Source of the DNA: Rhizobium sp. R635
GTDB lineage: Bacteria > Pseudomonadota > Alphaproteobacteria > Rhizobiales > Rhizobiaceae
Assembly (NCBI RefSeq): GCF_002211285.1
Contig: NZ_LOKX01000002.1
Location: 148,735 to 212,734, forward strand
Reading direction: 5' to 3'
DNA: 64,000 nucleotides
A program made the position numbers and the translations under genes. The stretch's first letter is position 1; every line of letters begins with the position of its first letter. Positions 53,586 to 62,291 of this stretch are shown in pieces. The notes below the pieces were generated by a model that was not told where the DNA came from, did not search any database, and was given only the letters and a program-made list of their open reading frames with translations.

Positions 53586-54209
53586 ATGGCAGCAATCACC
53601 ATAGGCGTCGTGGACGACCACCCGCTTTTCCGTGAGGGCGTCACGCGCAGCTTGTCGGAAATCAGCGACTTCGTCGTCGTGGGTGAAGGCGCCAGCAGCG
53701 ACGACGCGGCCATGATCGCCTCGGACAATCGTCCCGACGTCATGCTTCTCGATGTCTCGATGCCCGGCGGCGGACTATCTGCGATCGGCCACGTCCTGAC
53801 GCGCAGTCCCTCGACGAAAGTTCTCATGCTGACGGTATCGGAGGAGGTGGACACGCTGCTCGGCGCTCTGCAACGCGGCGCGATGGGTTATGTCCTCAAA
53901 GGCGTCGGCTCCCGTGGTCTCGCCGAGGCGATTCAAACCATCATGGGCGGTGCGCGATATATTTCGCCGACAATGTCTGCAAAGGCCATGGAGAATTCTT
54001 TACAAGGCGGAACCTCCGATAAAAATGGCCTGACGCCGCGCGAACGCGAGGTGATGGATCTCGTCGCGCAAGGCTTGTCGAACAAGCATATCGGCTTGCG
54101 TCTCAACCTGCAGGAAAAGACCGTGAAACACCATATGACACAGATTCTGAGCAAGCTCGGCGCAACGAACCGGACCGAGGCGGCTCTGCAGTGGCGCGAA
54201 CGAAGCTAA
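53586..54209 (+). CDS. NarL-family response regulator
   Basis: This 207-aa protein has a receiver domain (about 5-120) with the phosphoacceptor Asp56 (in MLLDVSMPGG), acidic pocket residues VVDDHPLF and Lys in VLKGVGSRG. The LuxR/GerE HTH (about 142-205) has LTPREREVMDLVAQG and NKHIGLRLNLQEKTVKHHM. It is co-transcribed with the kinase (2-bp gap). As the only local regulator with a dimeric HTH of this class, it is the leading candidate to bind the palindromes GGACYTNRGTCY nearby. That link is inference. Confidence 0.94.
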   Translation: MAAITIGVVDDHPLFREGVTRSLSEISDFVVVGEGASSDDAAMIASDNRPDVMLLDVSMPGGGLSAIGHVLTRSPSTKVLMLTVSEEVDTLLGALQRGAMGYVLKGVGSRGLAEAIQTIMGGARYISPTMSAKAMENSLQGGTSDKNGLTPREREVMDLVAQGLSNKHIGLRLNLQEKTVKHHMTQILSKLGATNRTEAALQWRERS

Positions 54210-54294
54210 ACCAGATGCATTTGCGCCTCGGACCGGCGAATGCTCTATCTCTTTGCTTTCATGCAATCCGGCTGCACTATTTGCCGGAATTTCC

Positions 54295-54831
54295 TTAACG
54301 GAGGAAGCGGCTCAGCCGGCGGGCATCATTGGCCGTCGCCTGCCGGCTTATGATCGTCCTGCCTTTCGAGTCCTTCATGGTGTAGCGGCCGCGCTCGAGG
54401 GTTTCCGTGATGCCGTTCGCATGACGGACGTCGATCGAGCCGTTGGAATCCGCGGTCGCTCTCGCACCCGAAGATGCTGACGATCCGGTCGAAGAGGAAG
54501 AAGATCCAGAGCTTCCGCCGCTGCCGCTCCCGGAATTGCCGCTTCCGCTCCCTCCGCCATTGCCGCCACTGTTGCCGTTGCCTCCCCCGTTGCCGTTGCC
54601 TCCCCCGTTGCCGTTGCCTCCGCCATTGCCGTTGCCGCCGCCGTTCCCGCCGCTATTGCCGTTGCCCCCGCCATTGCCGTTCCCGTTATTACCGTCTTTT
54701 GCCGCGGCGAATTTCATTGCCAGACCAGGAAGGGGACCGTCGAAATTCAATGTCGCTGGAGATGCGGCAGCCACGAGGACGACGGCAGCGCCGCCGCTCA
54801 ATCTCAGAAAATCTCGTTTCGAGATACGCAT
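54295..54831 (-). CDS. Tat-exported protein with Gly/Asn-rich repeats
   Basis: This ~178-aa protein has a Tat-like signal (SKRDFLRLSGGAAVVLVAAA), a Gly/Asn-rich stretch (about 45-105) built from NGNGGG-type six-residue units (18-bp periodic DNA), a Gly/Ser-rich stretch, and a conserved C-terminal end (NGITETLERGRYTMKDSKGR). The start at 54831 has GAGG upstream; an in-frame start at 54876 lacks one. It is convergent with the response regulator. The tail style is the same as in the FecR-type protein at 49859. Two palindromes lie 80-114 bp upstream. Confidence 0.75.
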   Translation of the reverse strand: MRISKRDFLRLSGGAAVVLVAAASPATLNFDGPLPGLAMKFAAAKDGNNGNGNGGGNGNSGGNGGGNGNGGGNGNGGGNGNGGGNGNSGGNGGGSGSGNSGSGSGGSSGSSSSSTGSSASSGARATADSNGSIDVRHANGITETLERGRYTMKDSKGRTIISRQATANDARRLSRFLR

Positions 54832-54910
54832 GTTACTAGCCTCGTTCGCCCGTTCTTCAGCCTTCATATGACTCATGACATTTTCGCTGTTTCACGAATC
54901 GAAAGCAACC

Positions 54911-54945
54911 GGACCTAGGTGCCAGACACAGCAGGACTTTAGTCC
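54911..54945. promoter_or_regulatory. pair of 12-bp palindromes upstream of the Tat-exported protein
   Basis: GGACCTAGGTGC (54911-54922) and GGACTTTAGTCC (54934-54945, a perfect palindrome) are 23 bp apart. Unlike the other three pairs no EcfG -35/-10 follows at the expected position, so another sigma factor or a diverged promoter must be used. Confidence 0.6.
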
Positions 54946-55123
54946 GGCTTCCTGATTGCCAATTCCCTTAGCCGGCAAAATGAGCCGATGTGATCCGCTG
55001 GACAGTCTGACGGGATCGCCCGCCCTCGACGCAACTGTCGTTGTGTGAGGCGAGAACGCATTCTTCCGGAACTTCTTTCCTCGTCGTGGCTTTCATTGTC
55101 GACGTACAATGGAGGAATCCCTG

Positions 55124-55621
55124 ATGGTAAACCCCAACGAATCCCCGGCAGTCCAATCCATGCGTAGGGAACAGGCAGAACAGCGCAGGCAACCCCGGAA
55201 AGGCGAGCTCGACAAGGCAATCGAGGACACCTTCCCGGCGTCCGACCCCGTGTCGGCCACTCACACCTCCATCCCTGCCGGCCGCACCGACACAGAGGCG
55301 GTCGACCGGATGAGGCGGCAGCCCGACATCACCCAACTCGACGAGGAATTTCCGCTCGTGGACCAGGCCCTGCGCTCCACCGGCGAGACCGATGGCTCCT
55401 CCGATGGTTTCCAAGCCGATCATCGGGAAATGCGCGCGCTTCGGAAAGAAGCCGGACGGATAGCCGAATCGGCATCAGAGCTGGCTTCCGGGACGGCCCG
55501 CGTGGCAAAGGCGGAAGCGCGTAGCTTCGTGCGCGATATCGAAGACCATATCCGCGAGCAGCCGCTGACGGCGGTCGCAATCGTCGCCGGCATCGCCTTC
55601 GTCTTCGGCGCGACACGTTGA
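55124..55621 (+). CDS. stress-related membrane-anchored protein (YqjD/ElaB-like C-terminus)
   Basis: This 165-aa protein has an N-terminal charged segment with ELDKAIEDTFPASDPVS, a motif common to short rhizobial stress proteins. A long amphipathic helix follows (about 95-145, REMRALRKEAGRIAESASE), then HIREQPLTAVAIVAGIAFVFG, the YqjD/DUF883-type C-terminal membrane anchor. Start at 55124 has GGAGGA upstream. YqjD/ElaB proteins tie ribosomes or other partners to the inner membrane in stationary phase. A weak EcfG-like site (GGAAC-N16-GCTT, 55068-55092) lies upstream. Confidence 0.75.
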   Translation: MVNPNESPAVQSMRREQAEQRRQPRKGELDKAIEDTFPASDPVSATHTSIPAGRTDTEAVDRMRRQPDITQLDEEFPLVDQALRSTGETDGSSDGFQADHREMRALRKEAGRIAESASELASGTARVAKAEARSFVRDIEDHIREQPLTAVAIVAGIAFVFGATR

Positions 55622-55629
55622 GGCCGGCC

Positions 55630-56031
55630 GTGCCGACGCAATGGAGCGGCGGCTGTCTGTGCGGAGCCTGCCGGTATGAATTCGCAGGCCATCCGCCGCA
55701 CTCGGGATATTGCCACTGCGACATATGCAAGAAGGCGACCGGAGGTCCCTTCGCGGTGCTCGTGCAAACCAGGATCGCCGATCTTGTCTGGACGCGCGGC
55801 ACACCGGCTTCGTATCGATCGTCGCCGATCGCAACACGCGGCTTCTGCAGCGACTGCGGAACGCCGCTCTATCTGCAATATGACGGCGATGAGCTGGTGC
55901 GCGTGACGGCCGGCTCCCTTGATACCCCGGAGAGAATCCGGCCGGCCGGACACTACGGCGTGGAAAGCCGCCTCAATTGGGCCGATTGCGGGCGCGGGCT
56001 TCCGGAGGAAGAAACTCAGGAGCGTTTCTAG
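55630..56031 (+). CDS. GFA family zinc protein (glutathione-dependent formaldehyde-activating-like)
   Basis: This 133-aa protein has the GFA zinc-site pattern: CLCGACRY (N-terminus), CHCDICKKATG and FCSDCGTPL. The family binds zinc and is named for an enzyme promoting the reaction of formaldehyde with glutathione, though many members have other roles. The start is taken as GTG 55630, with GAGG upstream; a TTG at 55618 overlapping the previous stop is the alternative. Confidence 0.85.
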   Translation: MPTQWSGGCLCGACRYEFAGHPPHSGYCHCDICKKATGGPFAVLVQTRIADLVWTRGTPASYRSSPIATRGFCSDCGTPLYLQYDGDELVRVTAGSLDTPERIRPAGHYGVESRLNWADCGRGLPEEETQERF

Positions 56032-56065
56032 GACGCCAGGCAACGCTCCGAGTTGCGGGGGTCTC

Positions 56066-56857
56066 ATGAAAATCGCCACATACAACGTCAATGGGATCAA
56101 CGGCCGCCTGAACATCCTGCTGCGTTGGCTCAAGGAGGATGCGCCCGATGTGGTCTGCCTGCAGGAACTGAAGGCAGATGATGCCACATTCCCGCGAAAA
56201 GAGATCGAACGAGCCGGCTACGGCGCCATCTGGCACGGACAGAGATCGTGGAACGGGGTCGCCATCCTCGCCAAGGGCAAGACGCCGATCCCGACACGGC
56301 GCGGGCTTCCCGGCGATCCCAACGATACCCACAGCCGCTACATCGAAGCCGTCATCGACGGCATGCTGATCGGATGCCTATATCTTCCGAACGGCAACCC
56401 GTTCCCAAGCGTAAAATTCGACTACAAGCTCCGCTGGTTCCGTCGGCTCCACGATTATGCCGCCGAGCTTCTCGAACTCGGTGTGCCTGCGATCCTGGCT
56501 GGCGACTTCAATGTCATGCCGACCGAGATCGACGTCTACAAGCCGGAACGCTGGCTGGACGACGCGCTTTTCAGGCCGGAAGTCCGCAAGGCCTATGCCC
56601 ATCTCGTCGCTCAAGGCTGGACCGACGCCGTCAGGCATCTGCATCCGGACGAGCGCATCTACACATTCTGGAAATACTGGCGAAACAGCTTCGAGCGTGA
56701 CGCCGGCCTTCGGATCGACCACTTCCTGCTCAGTCCGGCAGTCGCGCCTTGGCTTCGATCGGCGAGCGTCCGTAGGAAACCGCGAGGCTGGGAGCATACG
56801 AGCGATCACGCGCCGGTCATGATCGAACTCGACCTTCCCGAAGCTGGAGCCGCATGA
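56066..56857 (+). CDS. xth: exodeoxyribonuclease III / AP endonuclease
   Basis: This 263-aa DNA-repair enzyme of the Xth/APE1 family cuts at abasic sites and degrades 3' ends. Signature segments are YNVNGINGRL (N-terminus), CLQELKADD (metal-binding Glu), YLPNGNPFPS, AGDFNVMPTE and the C-terminal HTSDHAPV with the catalytic His. It lies in a run with a GFA protein and small hydrophilic genes, fitting a stress-repair cluster. Confidence 0.93.
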   Translation: MKIATYNVNGINGRLNILLRWLKEDAPDVVCLQELKADDATFPRKEIERAGYGAIWHGQRSWNGVAILAKGKTPIPTRRGLPGDPNDTHSRYIEAVIDGMLIGCLYLPNGNPFPSVKFDYKLRWFRRLHDYAAELLELGVPAILAGDFNVMPTEIDVYKPERWLDDALFRPEVRKAYAHLVAQGWTDAVRHLHPDERIYTFWKYWRNSFERDAGLRIDHFLLSPAVAPWLRSASVRRKPRGWEHTSDHAPVMIELDLPEAGAA

Positions 56858-56862
56858 GCCGG

Positions 56863-56887
56863 GGAACCCGCAATGGCGGCTGGAGTT
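56863..56887 (+). promoter_or_regulatory. EcfG-type promoter
   Basis: GGAAC (56863-56867), 16 bp, AGTT (56884-56887), identical in both elements and spacing to the promoter at 1369. It lies 22 bp before the start at 56910. Confidence 0.55.
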
Positions 56888-56909
56888 ACGCATGGAAGGA
56901 GATTGTCCC

Positions 56910-57140
56910 ATGCCAACCAATTCCATTCCCGATTCTGCAAAGATCCCGCCGAAGTCACTGAACAAGGACACCCAGGACGACGAGCTGCCGGAAACCAATA
57001 TCGACGACCAGCGCAAGCCTCCGGTCAACATGGGCAGCGGCCGTGAAGCGGGCGACCGTCCCGCCGGTGCCAACCCTGAAACAGGTCGCGCCGATCCGAA
57101 AGATCGTATCCCCGCCCCGCAATCCTCCAATCGGAAATGA
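56910..57140 (+). CDS. 76-aa hydrophilic, probably disordered protein
   Basis: The protein is Pro/Asp/Lys-rich with no hydrophobic core (for example PPKSLNKDTQDDELPETN). GGAAGGAG before the ATG at 56910 sets the start. It resembles small EcfG-induced hydrophilic proteins of rhizobia in composition. It has an EcfG-type promoter and overlaps the next gene by 4 bp. Confidence 0.6.
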   Translation: MPTNSIPDSAKIPPKSLNKDTQDDELPETNIDDQRKPPVNMGSGREAGDRPAGANPETGRADPKDRIPAPQSSNRK

Positions 57141-57328
57141 CGGCGATGAGCGAAGGCAAAAACTACCTAAACACTGACGAAATCCAGGCCGACGACCAAC
57201 TGTCGCCGAAGCCGATCGAGGGAAAATATCCACCGAGGCATGTGCGCAAAAGCGAAGAAGCCGTCGCCGAAGGTTCCGACGATACCGAACGCGTCCGGGT
57301 TCCGCCGGCGGTTCCGAATCCCGATTGA
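57137..57328 (+). CDS. 63-aa hydrophilic protein, unknown
   Basis: A charged, Pro-rich short protein (EIQADDQLSPKPIEGKYPP; ERVRVPPAVPNPD) follows with an ATGA overlap. MSEG at 57146 is an alternative start. It is co-transcribed with the previous gene. No family is recognised. It is convergent with the catabolic operon. Confidence 0.55.
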   Translation: MTAMSEGKNYLNTDEIQADDQLSPKPIEGKYPPRHVRKSEEAVAEGSDDTERVRVPPAVPNPD

Positions 57329-57338
57329 TCAGCAGCCC

Positions 57339-59420
57339 TCATTCATCCGCGAGATCATAGATGCGGCCTGTCAGCCAGGCAGGCCAGTCCCGCTCGAAGA
57401 AGGATCTGGCGCTTTCATCGAAGGTGCGGTTCGGGCGCGTTGAGAGCACGATCTCATTCCCATCGAGCCGAACGACGATCTGCTCTTCCCGATGCGCCGG
57501 CCGTTCCTTCCGGAAGCGATACTGCTGCAGGGGACCCGAGCGCACAAGCGGAAGGGATTCGCCTTGCGTATCGCATATTGCCCGGGCCCCGCGGCTGCCG
57601 CCTCCATTGCGGATGAAGAAGTCAAGCGCGGTGAGCACGGCTTCCGATGCCAGCGCCATATGCCGCCATTGCACGCCGCGAACAGCTTCCGCTCCGCGGC
57701 CGTAGGCGATGCCTTGGTCACGAATGTCGGCATTCAGCTTGCGTGCTTCGCTCAAGGCGCCGCTGACGCTCTCCTGATCGCAGATGATGCCGGCCTTTTC
57801 GCTCATGCGCGCCTGCACATCCGCACGGATCGATTTGACGGAGAGCGGGCTCTCGGTGCGCAGAGCCCCCAGAAGGTCGACGATGCCTGCCTCCGCGGTC
57901 GTGGTGATATCGTCTGCTGCAGCCCGCTTCGCTCTACCGCTCGCGCTGATATGCTCGGCCACCCGGGTGCCGAAGACCTGCCCCGCATTCAGCGCCGCTC
58001 CGCCCGGCCGGGTCACGCCATGCGTGCCGGCCGCCTCCCCGACCGCGTAACAGCCCCTGAGATTACTGCGGCCCCAGACATCGACCATGAGGCCGCCGTT
58101 CATGTGCTGGTTGTTGACCGCGAATTCCAGCGGCTCGGCGGCAATGTCGATTTTGTAGCGGCGGTAGAGCTCGATTGCGAGCGGGTTCATGTGTTTCAAC
58201 CGGTCGATCGGCATGTCTTGATCGGCGCCGGCCTTGCCGAGATAGAGGCGGACGTCTTCATCCAGCCTCTCCAGGCCGAATGGCAGGTCGCCCGGCACCG
58301 GCAGCGGATTCCGGTTGAAATCCATGAAGACGCGCCGCCCTGCCGCCGTTTCGCGATAGATGGCGAGGTCGACCAGGCTCGAACCGAAATCGAGCATGCG
58401 CGTTGCGTGAAACGGCCATTGATAGCCCTTGCGGAAAACGTTCGACGCCAATTCCTGGGTGCTGCGGTAATATTCACCCAGGAAGTGATGTTCGACACCT
58501 TGCATATCGACCGAGTAGATATGCGGGATCGCCTGGACGTAGGTGCCCGACAGGTTCCATGGAAACCCTTCCCTGCGCGTTCCGATACCGAACTGGCTTT
58601 CGGTCAGGTTGACGAGCTCGATGCCCGCCTCCAGGGCAAGCCCGAGCGAGCCGAAGCAGCCGTTGGGATAGACGCTGTCACGATAAAGCTCACCCGGCCC
58701 GCCGGCGGCAAGCACGATCACATCACTGACGAATAGCGCGATGCCCAGCGGGTTCTCCTGCGTACGGTCGCCGGCGCGCATCATGAGTATGCCGACGACA
58801 TGCCGGTCGGTTCCATCGCCCTCGGTGAGAATCTTGACCGCGGTGGTCTGGTTGTAGAACGGCACCCCGAGCCGGATCGCTTCCTCCGCCAGCACCTTGA
58901 CCATCAGGCGCGAGGTGCGCGGGCCGCAGCTTGTGGCACGGCCGACCTCGTCATGGTCGGTCTGATATCTCAGCGTTCCGCCGAGAGGGTCCTGAGGCAG
59001 CGGCAGGCCCAAAAATTGCAGCGACGCCATCATCCGCGACGAGCCCACAGCCTCGACATAGGCCGTATCCTCGTCCATGGCGCCGCCGCTGCGGATGGCG
59101 CGGGCCATCGCCTTGTAATTATCGCCCTGATCGGCCGTATTCGCAGTGTGAAGGGTCTGCTTGTCCGATCCCGAACAGGCCGAGGTTCCGCCCCATGCGC
59201 TCTGGCTGATGACGACGACGTCATCGCCGCGCCGCTTCATTTCCACCGCCGCGCGCAGGCCCGCCGCACCGGAGCCGGCGACGACGCAGCCGGCCCGGTA
59301 GACCGGCACATCGATGCCAGCGAGCCGGGCCGCTCCGGAAGCAGGAGCCTCCGGCGGAAGCCGCGGCATGTCGACATCGGTCAATGCATCAAGGATTTCC
59401 TGCGGAACGTCTATGGTCAT
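57339..59420 (-). CDS. FAD-dependent dehydrogenase, fumarate-reductase/succinate-dehydrogenase-like
   Basis: This 693-aa flavoprotein has the FAD dinucleotide motif VAGSGAAGLRAAVEMKRRG (about 47-65), a SDKQTLH segment near the site where SdhA-type enzymes bind FAD, and the C-terminal HMNGGLMVDVWGRSNLRGCYAVGEAAG motif common to FrdA/SdhA/NadB. No partner iron-sulfur subunit is next to it, so its electron acceptor is unclear. It is the last gene of the minus-strand operon from 64 kb. Confidence 0.88.
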   Translation of the reverse strand: MTIDVPQEILDALTDVDMPRLPPEAPASGAARLAGIDVPVYRAGCVVAGSGAAGLRAAVEMKRRGDDVVVISQSAWGGTSACSGSDKQTLHTANTADQGDNYKAMARAIRSGGAMDEDTAYVEAVGSSRMMASLQFLGLPLPQDPLGGTLRYQTDHDEVGRATSCGPRTSRLMVKVLAEEAIRLGVPFYNQTTAVKILTEGDGTDRHVVGILMMRAGDRTQENPLGIALFVSDVIVLAAGGPGELYRDSVYPNGCFGSLGLALEAGIELVNLTESQFGIGTRREGFPWNLSGTYVQAIPHIYSVDMQGVEHHFLGEYYRSTQELASNVFRKGYQWPFHATRMLDFGSSLVDLAIYRETAAGRRVFMDFNRNPLPVPGDLPFGLERLDEDVRLYLGKAGADQDMPIDRLKHMNPLAIELYRRYKIDIAAEPLEFAVNNQHMNGGLMVDVWGRSNLRGCYAVGEAAGTHGVTRPGGAALNAGQVFGTRVAEHISASGRAKRAAADDITTTAEAGIVDLLGALRTESPLSVKSIRADVQARMSEKAGIICDQESVSGALSEARKLNADIRDQGIAYGRGAEAVRGVQWRHMALASEAVLTALDFFIRNGGGSRGARAICDTQGESLPLVRSGPLQQYRFRKERPAHREEQIVVRLDGNEIVLSTRPNRTFDESARSFFERDWPAWLTGRIYDLADE

Positions 59421-59433
59421 CGGCTCGTCACAA

Positions 59434-60603
59434 TCAATTGAGCGGGATATCGACCCAGCGCTTCAGGCGGGAAGATTCCATGCATGCGTCGACGATCTGG
59501 CAGATATGATGGCCCGTATCGAATGTCGGCCACATCGGTTTCATTGCGACGATCGATCGGATGACCTCGGCCACCTCGATGATCTTGCTCTCGTTGTAGC
59601 CTATGCCGAAGTTCGGCAGCGGAAGGAAAGCCCTGAAAGTCGGGTTCTCCGGACCCACGTCGATCTCGCGAAAGCCCCGGCGTCCCGTGCTGTCGTCGTT
59701 GGAGTAGAAACGCAGCCGGTTTATCTCGTCATAGGTATAGGCGATGCTGCCTTTCGTTCCATAGACTTCATAGGTCTGCATGAACTTGCGGCCTGTCGCG
59801 ACGCGGCTGAAATCGACGATGCCGCCGGCGCCGTTTTCGAACCGGCAGAGCAGGTTCGTCGCGTCGGGATTGGTGATATCGGCCCAGGCCTCGTTGCCTG
59901 ACAGTTTCACCTGCTCGCCATAGGCAAGGCCCTCGATGACCGGGCGGCGCGGCGTCACGATCAGATTGTCGGCGATCAGGGAACTGACGCGGCCGACCAG
60001 GAAATCCATGAAGCTGAAGATGTGCGAGCCGGTATCGCCGACGATCCCGGTCGGCGCGAGCTTTCCATCGGCGCGCCACATGAAGGGCGCCATGGGATCA
60101 CCGTACATGTCGACGTGCTGACAGCCGCGGAACAGTTTGATCTCACCTATTTCACCGGATTGAATGATGTCCTTGGCCAGATCATGGACGGGATTTCGGG
60201 GAAAGGCGTGTCCGACGCGCGTGATGACACCCTTCTCTCTGGCGATGTCGGCCAGTTCCCGCGCTTCCCCAGCGGTATTTGCCAGGGGCTTTTCGCAGTA
60301 GACATGCTTGCCCGCCAGCAGGGCCGCCTTGGCCACGGGATAGTGAAGATGGTCCGGCAGGCAGATGTCGATCAGGTCGACATCGGGATCGGCGACCGCC
60401 AGTTTCCAATCCTGGAGTATTCGGGCGCCCGGCGCCCTGTTGGCAAGGTCATCGGCGACCTTCGGATTGCCGTCGACAAGGGACACGATCCGCGCCGTTC
60501 CATCGGAAACGCCGAAGAAATGCGGAAAGGTCTGGTAGGCCATGGTGTGGACCTTTCCCATCCAGCCCGAGGCGCCAAGCACCGCAACTCTCACTTCTGA
60601 CAT
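59434..60603 (-). CDS. Gfo/Idh/MocA family oxidoreductase
   Basis: This 389-aa NAD(P)-dependent sugar or polyol dehydrogenase has an N-terminal Rossmann fold (VAVLGASGWMGKVH), the EKP motif at about 104-106 (VYCEKPLANTAGEA) with its catalytic Lys, and a C-terminal alpha-beta domain. A WMGK start variant of the usual GxGxxG is present. It lies between a GMC oxidoreductase and the flavoprotein in one operon with gaps of 13-23 bp. Confidence 0.93.
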   Translation of the reverse strand: MSEVRVAVLGASGWMGKVHTMAYQTFPHFFGVSDGTARIVSLVDGNPKVADDLANRAPGARILQDWKLAVADPDVDLIDICLPDHLHYPVAKAALLAGKHVYCEKPLANTAGEARELADIAREKGVITRVGHAFPRNPVHDLAKDIIQSGEIGEIKLFRGCQHVDMYGDPMAPFMWRADGKLAPTGIVGDTGSHIFSFMDFLVGRVSSLIADNLIVTPRRPVIEGLAYGEQVKLSGNEAWADITNPDATNLLCRFENGAGGIVDFSRVATGRKFMQTYEVYGTKGSIAYTYDEINRLRFYSNDDSTGRRGFREIDVGPENPTFRAFLPLPNFGIGYNESKIIEVAEVIRSIVAMKPMWPTFDTGHHICQIVDACMESSRLKRWVDIPLN

Positions 60604-60626
60604 CGTCGTACTCCTCTCGACAGGGC

Positions 60627-62282
60627 TTAGCGGATTTCAGCGCGGGCGCGGGGCCTGGCATCATTGCGTTCGTAGGCGAAGATGGCTGGGGCCAGCGGAG
60701 GCAGGCCCCGAATGAGACCCGATCCCTTTTCGCCGACCATGATCGTCGGGGCATTCGTGTTGCATGAGGGCACACGCGGCATAACCGAGGAATCGCAGAC
60801 CCTGAGGCCTTCCAGGCCGTGGACCTTGAGATCGAGCCCGACAACGGCGTCGGGGCCGCTCCCCATCTTGCAGGTGCCCACCGGATGATGGTCGGTCTTG
60901 GCGTTGGCGCAGCCATAGTCGAAAAGCTGCTCGTCGGTCATGACCTTTGGTCCGGGAAGCCTTTCGGCCATGACGTAGGGCTTCAGCGCTGCCTGCTGCA
61001 TAATCTCGCGCGCAATCTTGAGACCCTCCAGGGACATCGTCCTGTCGTGGGGATCGGACCAGTAGTTGGGATCGATCAGGGGAGCGGCACTCGGATCGGA
61101 CGACGACAGACGCACCGTTCCCCGCGAGCGCGGATGGAGATAGGCGGAATTCAACGTCACACCGGCATTCTTGAGCCGCTCGACGCCTGCTTCGATGCCG
61201 GAGCCGAGACCGAGGTGGAACTGGATATCGGGAGAACGCGCATCGGGATCGGCGTACCAGAAGCCACCGGTCTCGAAGAGTGACGAGGCCACCGGGCCAG
61301 TGCGGAACAGGACATATTGTATTCCGGCCCAAAGCGTGCGGTGGAGTTTTGCGACGCCGTCATACGTGTGGTCGCCGGTGCATTCGGCGATGACGAAAAG
61401 ATCGAGGTGATCCTGAAGGTTGCCGCCGACGCCCGGAAGATCATGGAGCACCTTGACGCCCACCGACTTGAGGTGATCGGCCGGTCCTATGCCGGACTGC
61501 AGAAGAAGCTTCGGCGACCCGATCGCGCCCGAGGAAACCAAGACCTCACGTTCGGCGCACACGATCTCCGATCCCCGCGAGGTCGCGATCTCGACGCCGA
61601 TTGCCCGATTCCCCTCCAGCAGGATGCGCGCGACGCGCACGCCAGTCCGGACCGTCAGGTTCTTCCGGTCCCTGATCGGCGAGAGATAGGCGAGCGAAGC
61701 CGATGATCGGCGGCGGTTGCGCTGTGTCAGCTGATAAAAGCCCACGCCTGCCTGCTGCCGGCCATTGAAGTCGTGATTATACGGGATGCCGAGCTCCTGC
61801 CCCGCGCGGATATAAGCGTCGCAGATCGGCAGCGGCGCGGCCGGCATCGAGACGCCGAGCGGACCGCCATAGGCGTGATAGTCGTCGGCGAAGCGCTGGT
61901 TATCCTCGGCACGCTTGAAATAGGGAAGGATCGAGCGGTAGTCCCAGCCCTCGCAGCCGTCTTCATCAGCCCAGCGATCGTAATCGGCCGCGTTTCCGCG
62001 TGTATAGAGCTGCGCGTTGATCGATGAGCCGCCACCGATGACCTTCGCCTGGGTATAGCGAAGTACCCTGCCCTTCATGTGCTTCTGCGGAACGGTTTCC
62101 CACCCCCAGCTGGCAACGCCCTTGGTCATCTTGGCAAAGCCGGCCGGCATGTGAAAAAGCGGATTCCAGTCGCCTCCACCTGCTTCGAGCAAGAGAACGC
62201 GGACGTCGGGATCTTCGCTCAAACGGTTTGCAAGCACGCATCCTGCAGGTCCGGCGCCCGTGATGATGTAGTCGAAATCCAT
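60627..62282 (-). CDS. GMC oxidoreductase (choline/alcohol dehydrogenase-like)
   Basis: This 551-aa FAD enzyme has the N-terminal GMC motif ITGAGPAGCVLANRLSEDP, signature 1 near VIGGGSSINAQLYTRGN and signature 2 near VSSGAIGSPKLLLQSGIGP. The C-terminal active-site pair lies in DHHPVGTCKMG and CNTNAPTIMVGEK. It oxidises a primary or secondary alcohol; the exact substrate is unknown. Confidence 0.92.
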   Translation of the reverse strand: MDFDYIITGAGPAGCVLANRLSEDPDVRVLLLEAGGGDWNPLFHMPAGFAKMTKGVASWGWETVPQKHMKGRVLRYTQAKVIGGGSSINAQLYTRGNAADYDRWADEDGCEGWDYRSILPYFKRAEDNQRFADDYHAYGGPLGVSMPAAPLPICDAYIRAGQELGIPYNHDFNGRQQAGVGFYQLTQRNRRRSSASLAYLSPIRDRKNLTVRTGVRVARILLEGNRAIGVEIATSRGSEIVCAEREVLVSSGAIGSPKLLLQSGIGPADHLKSVGVKVLHDLPGVGGNLQDHLDLFVIAECTGDHTYDGVAKLHRTLWAGIQYVLFRTGPVASSLFETGGFWYADPDARSPDIQFHLGLGSGIEAGVERLKNAGVTLNSAYLHPRSRGTVRLSSSDPSAAPLIDPNYWSDPHDRTMSLEGLKIAREIMQQAALKPYVMAERLPGPKVMTDEQLFDYGCANAKTDHHPVGTCKMGSGPDAVVGLDLKVHGLEGLRVCDSSVMPRVPSCNTNAPTIMVGEKGSGLIRGLPPLAPAIFAYERNDARPRARAEIR

Positions 62283-62291
62283 TTTACTGTC

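Noticed and set aside
54520..54710. Regular DNA repeats that could suggest a CRISPR array or minisatellite
   Set aside because: The 18-bp period encodes NGNGGG units in frame inside a Tat-exported protein; there are no spacers.
55068..55092. EcfG promoter before the YqjD-like gene
   Set aside because: GGAAC is present but the -10 reads GCTT; kept only as a weak remark, not as a feature.
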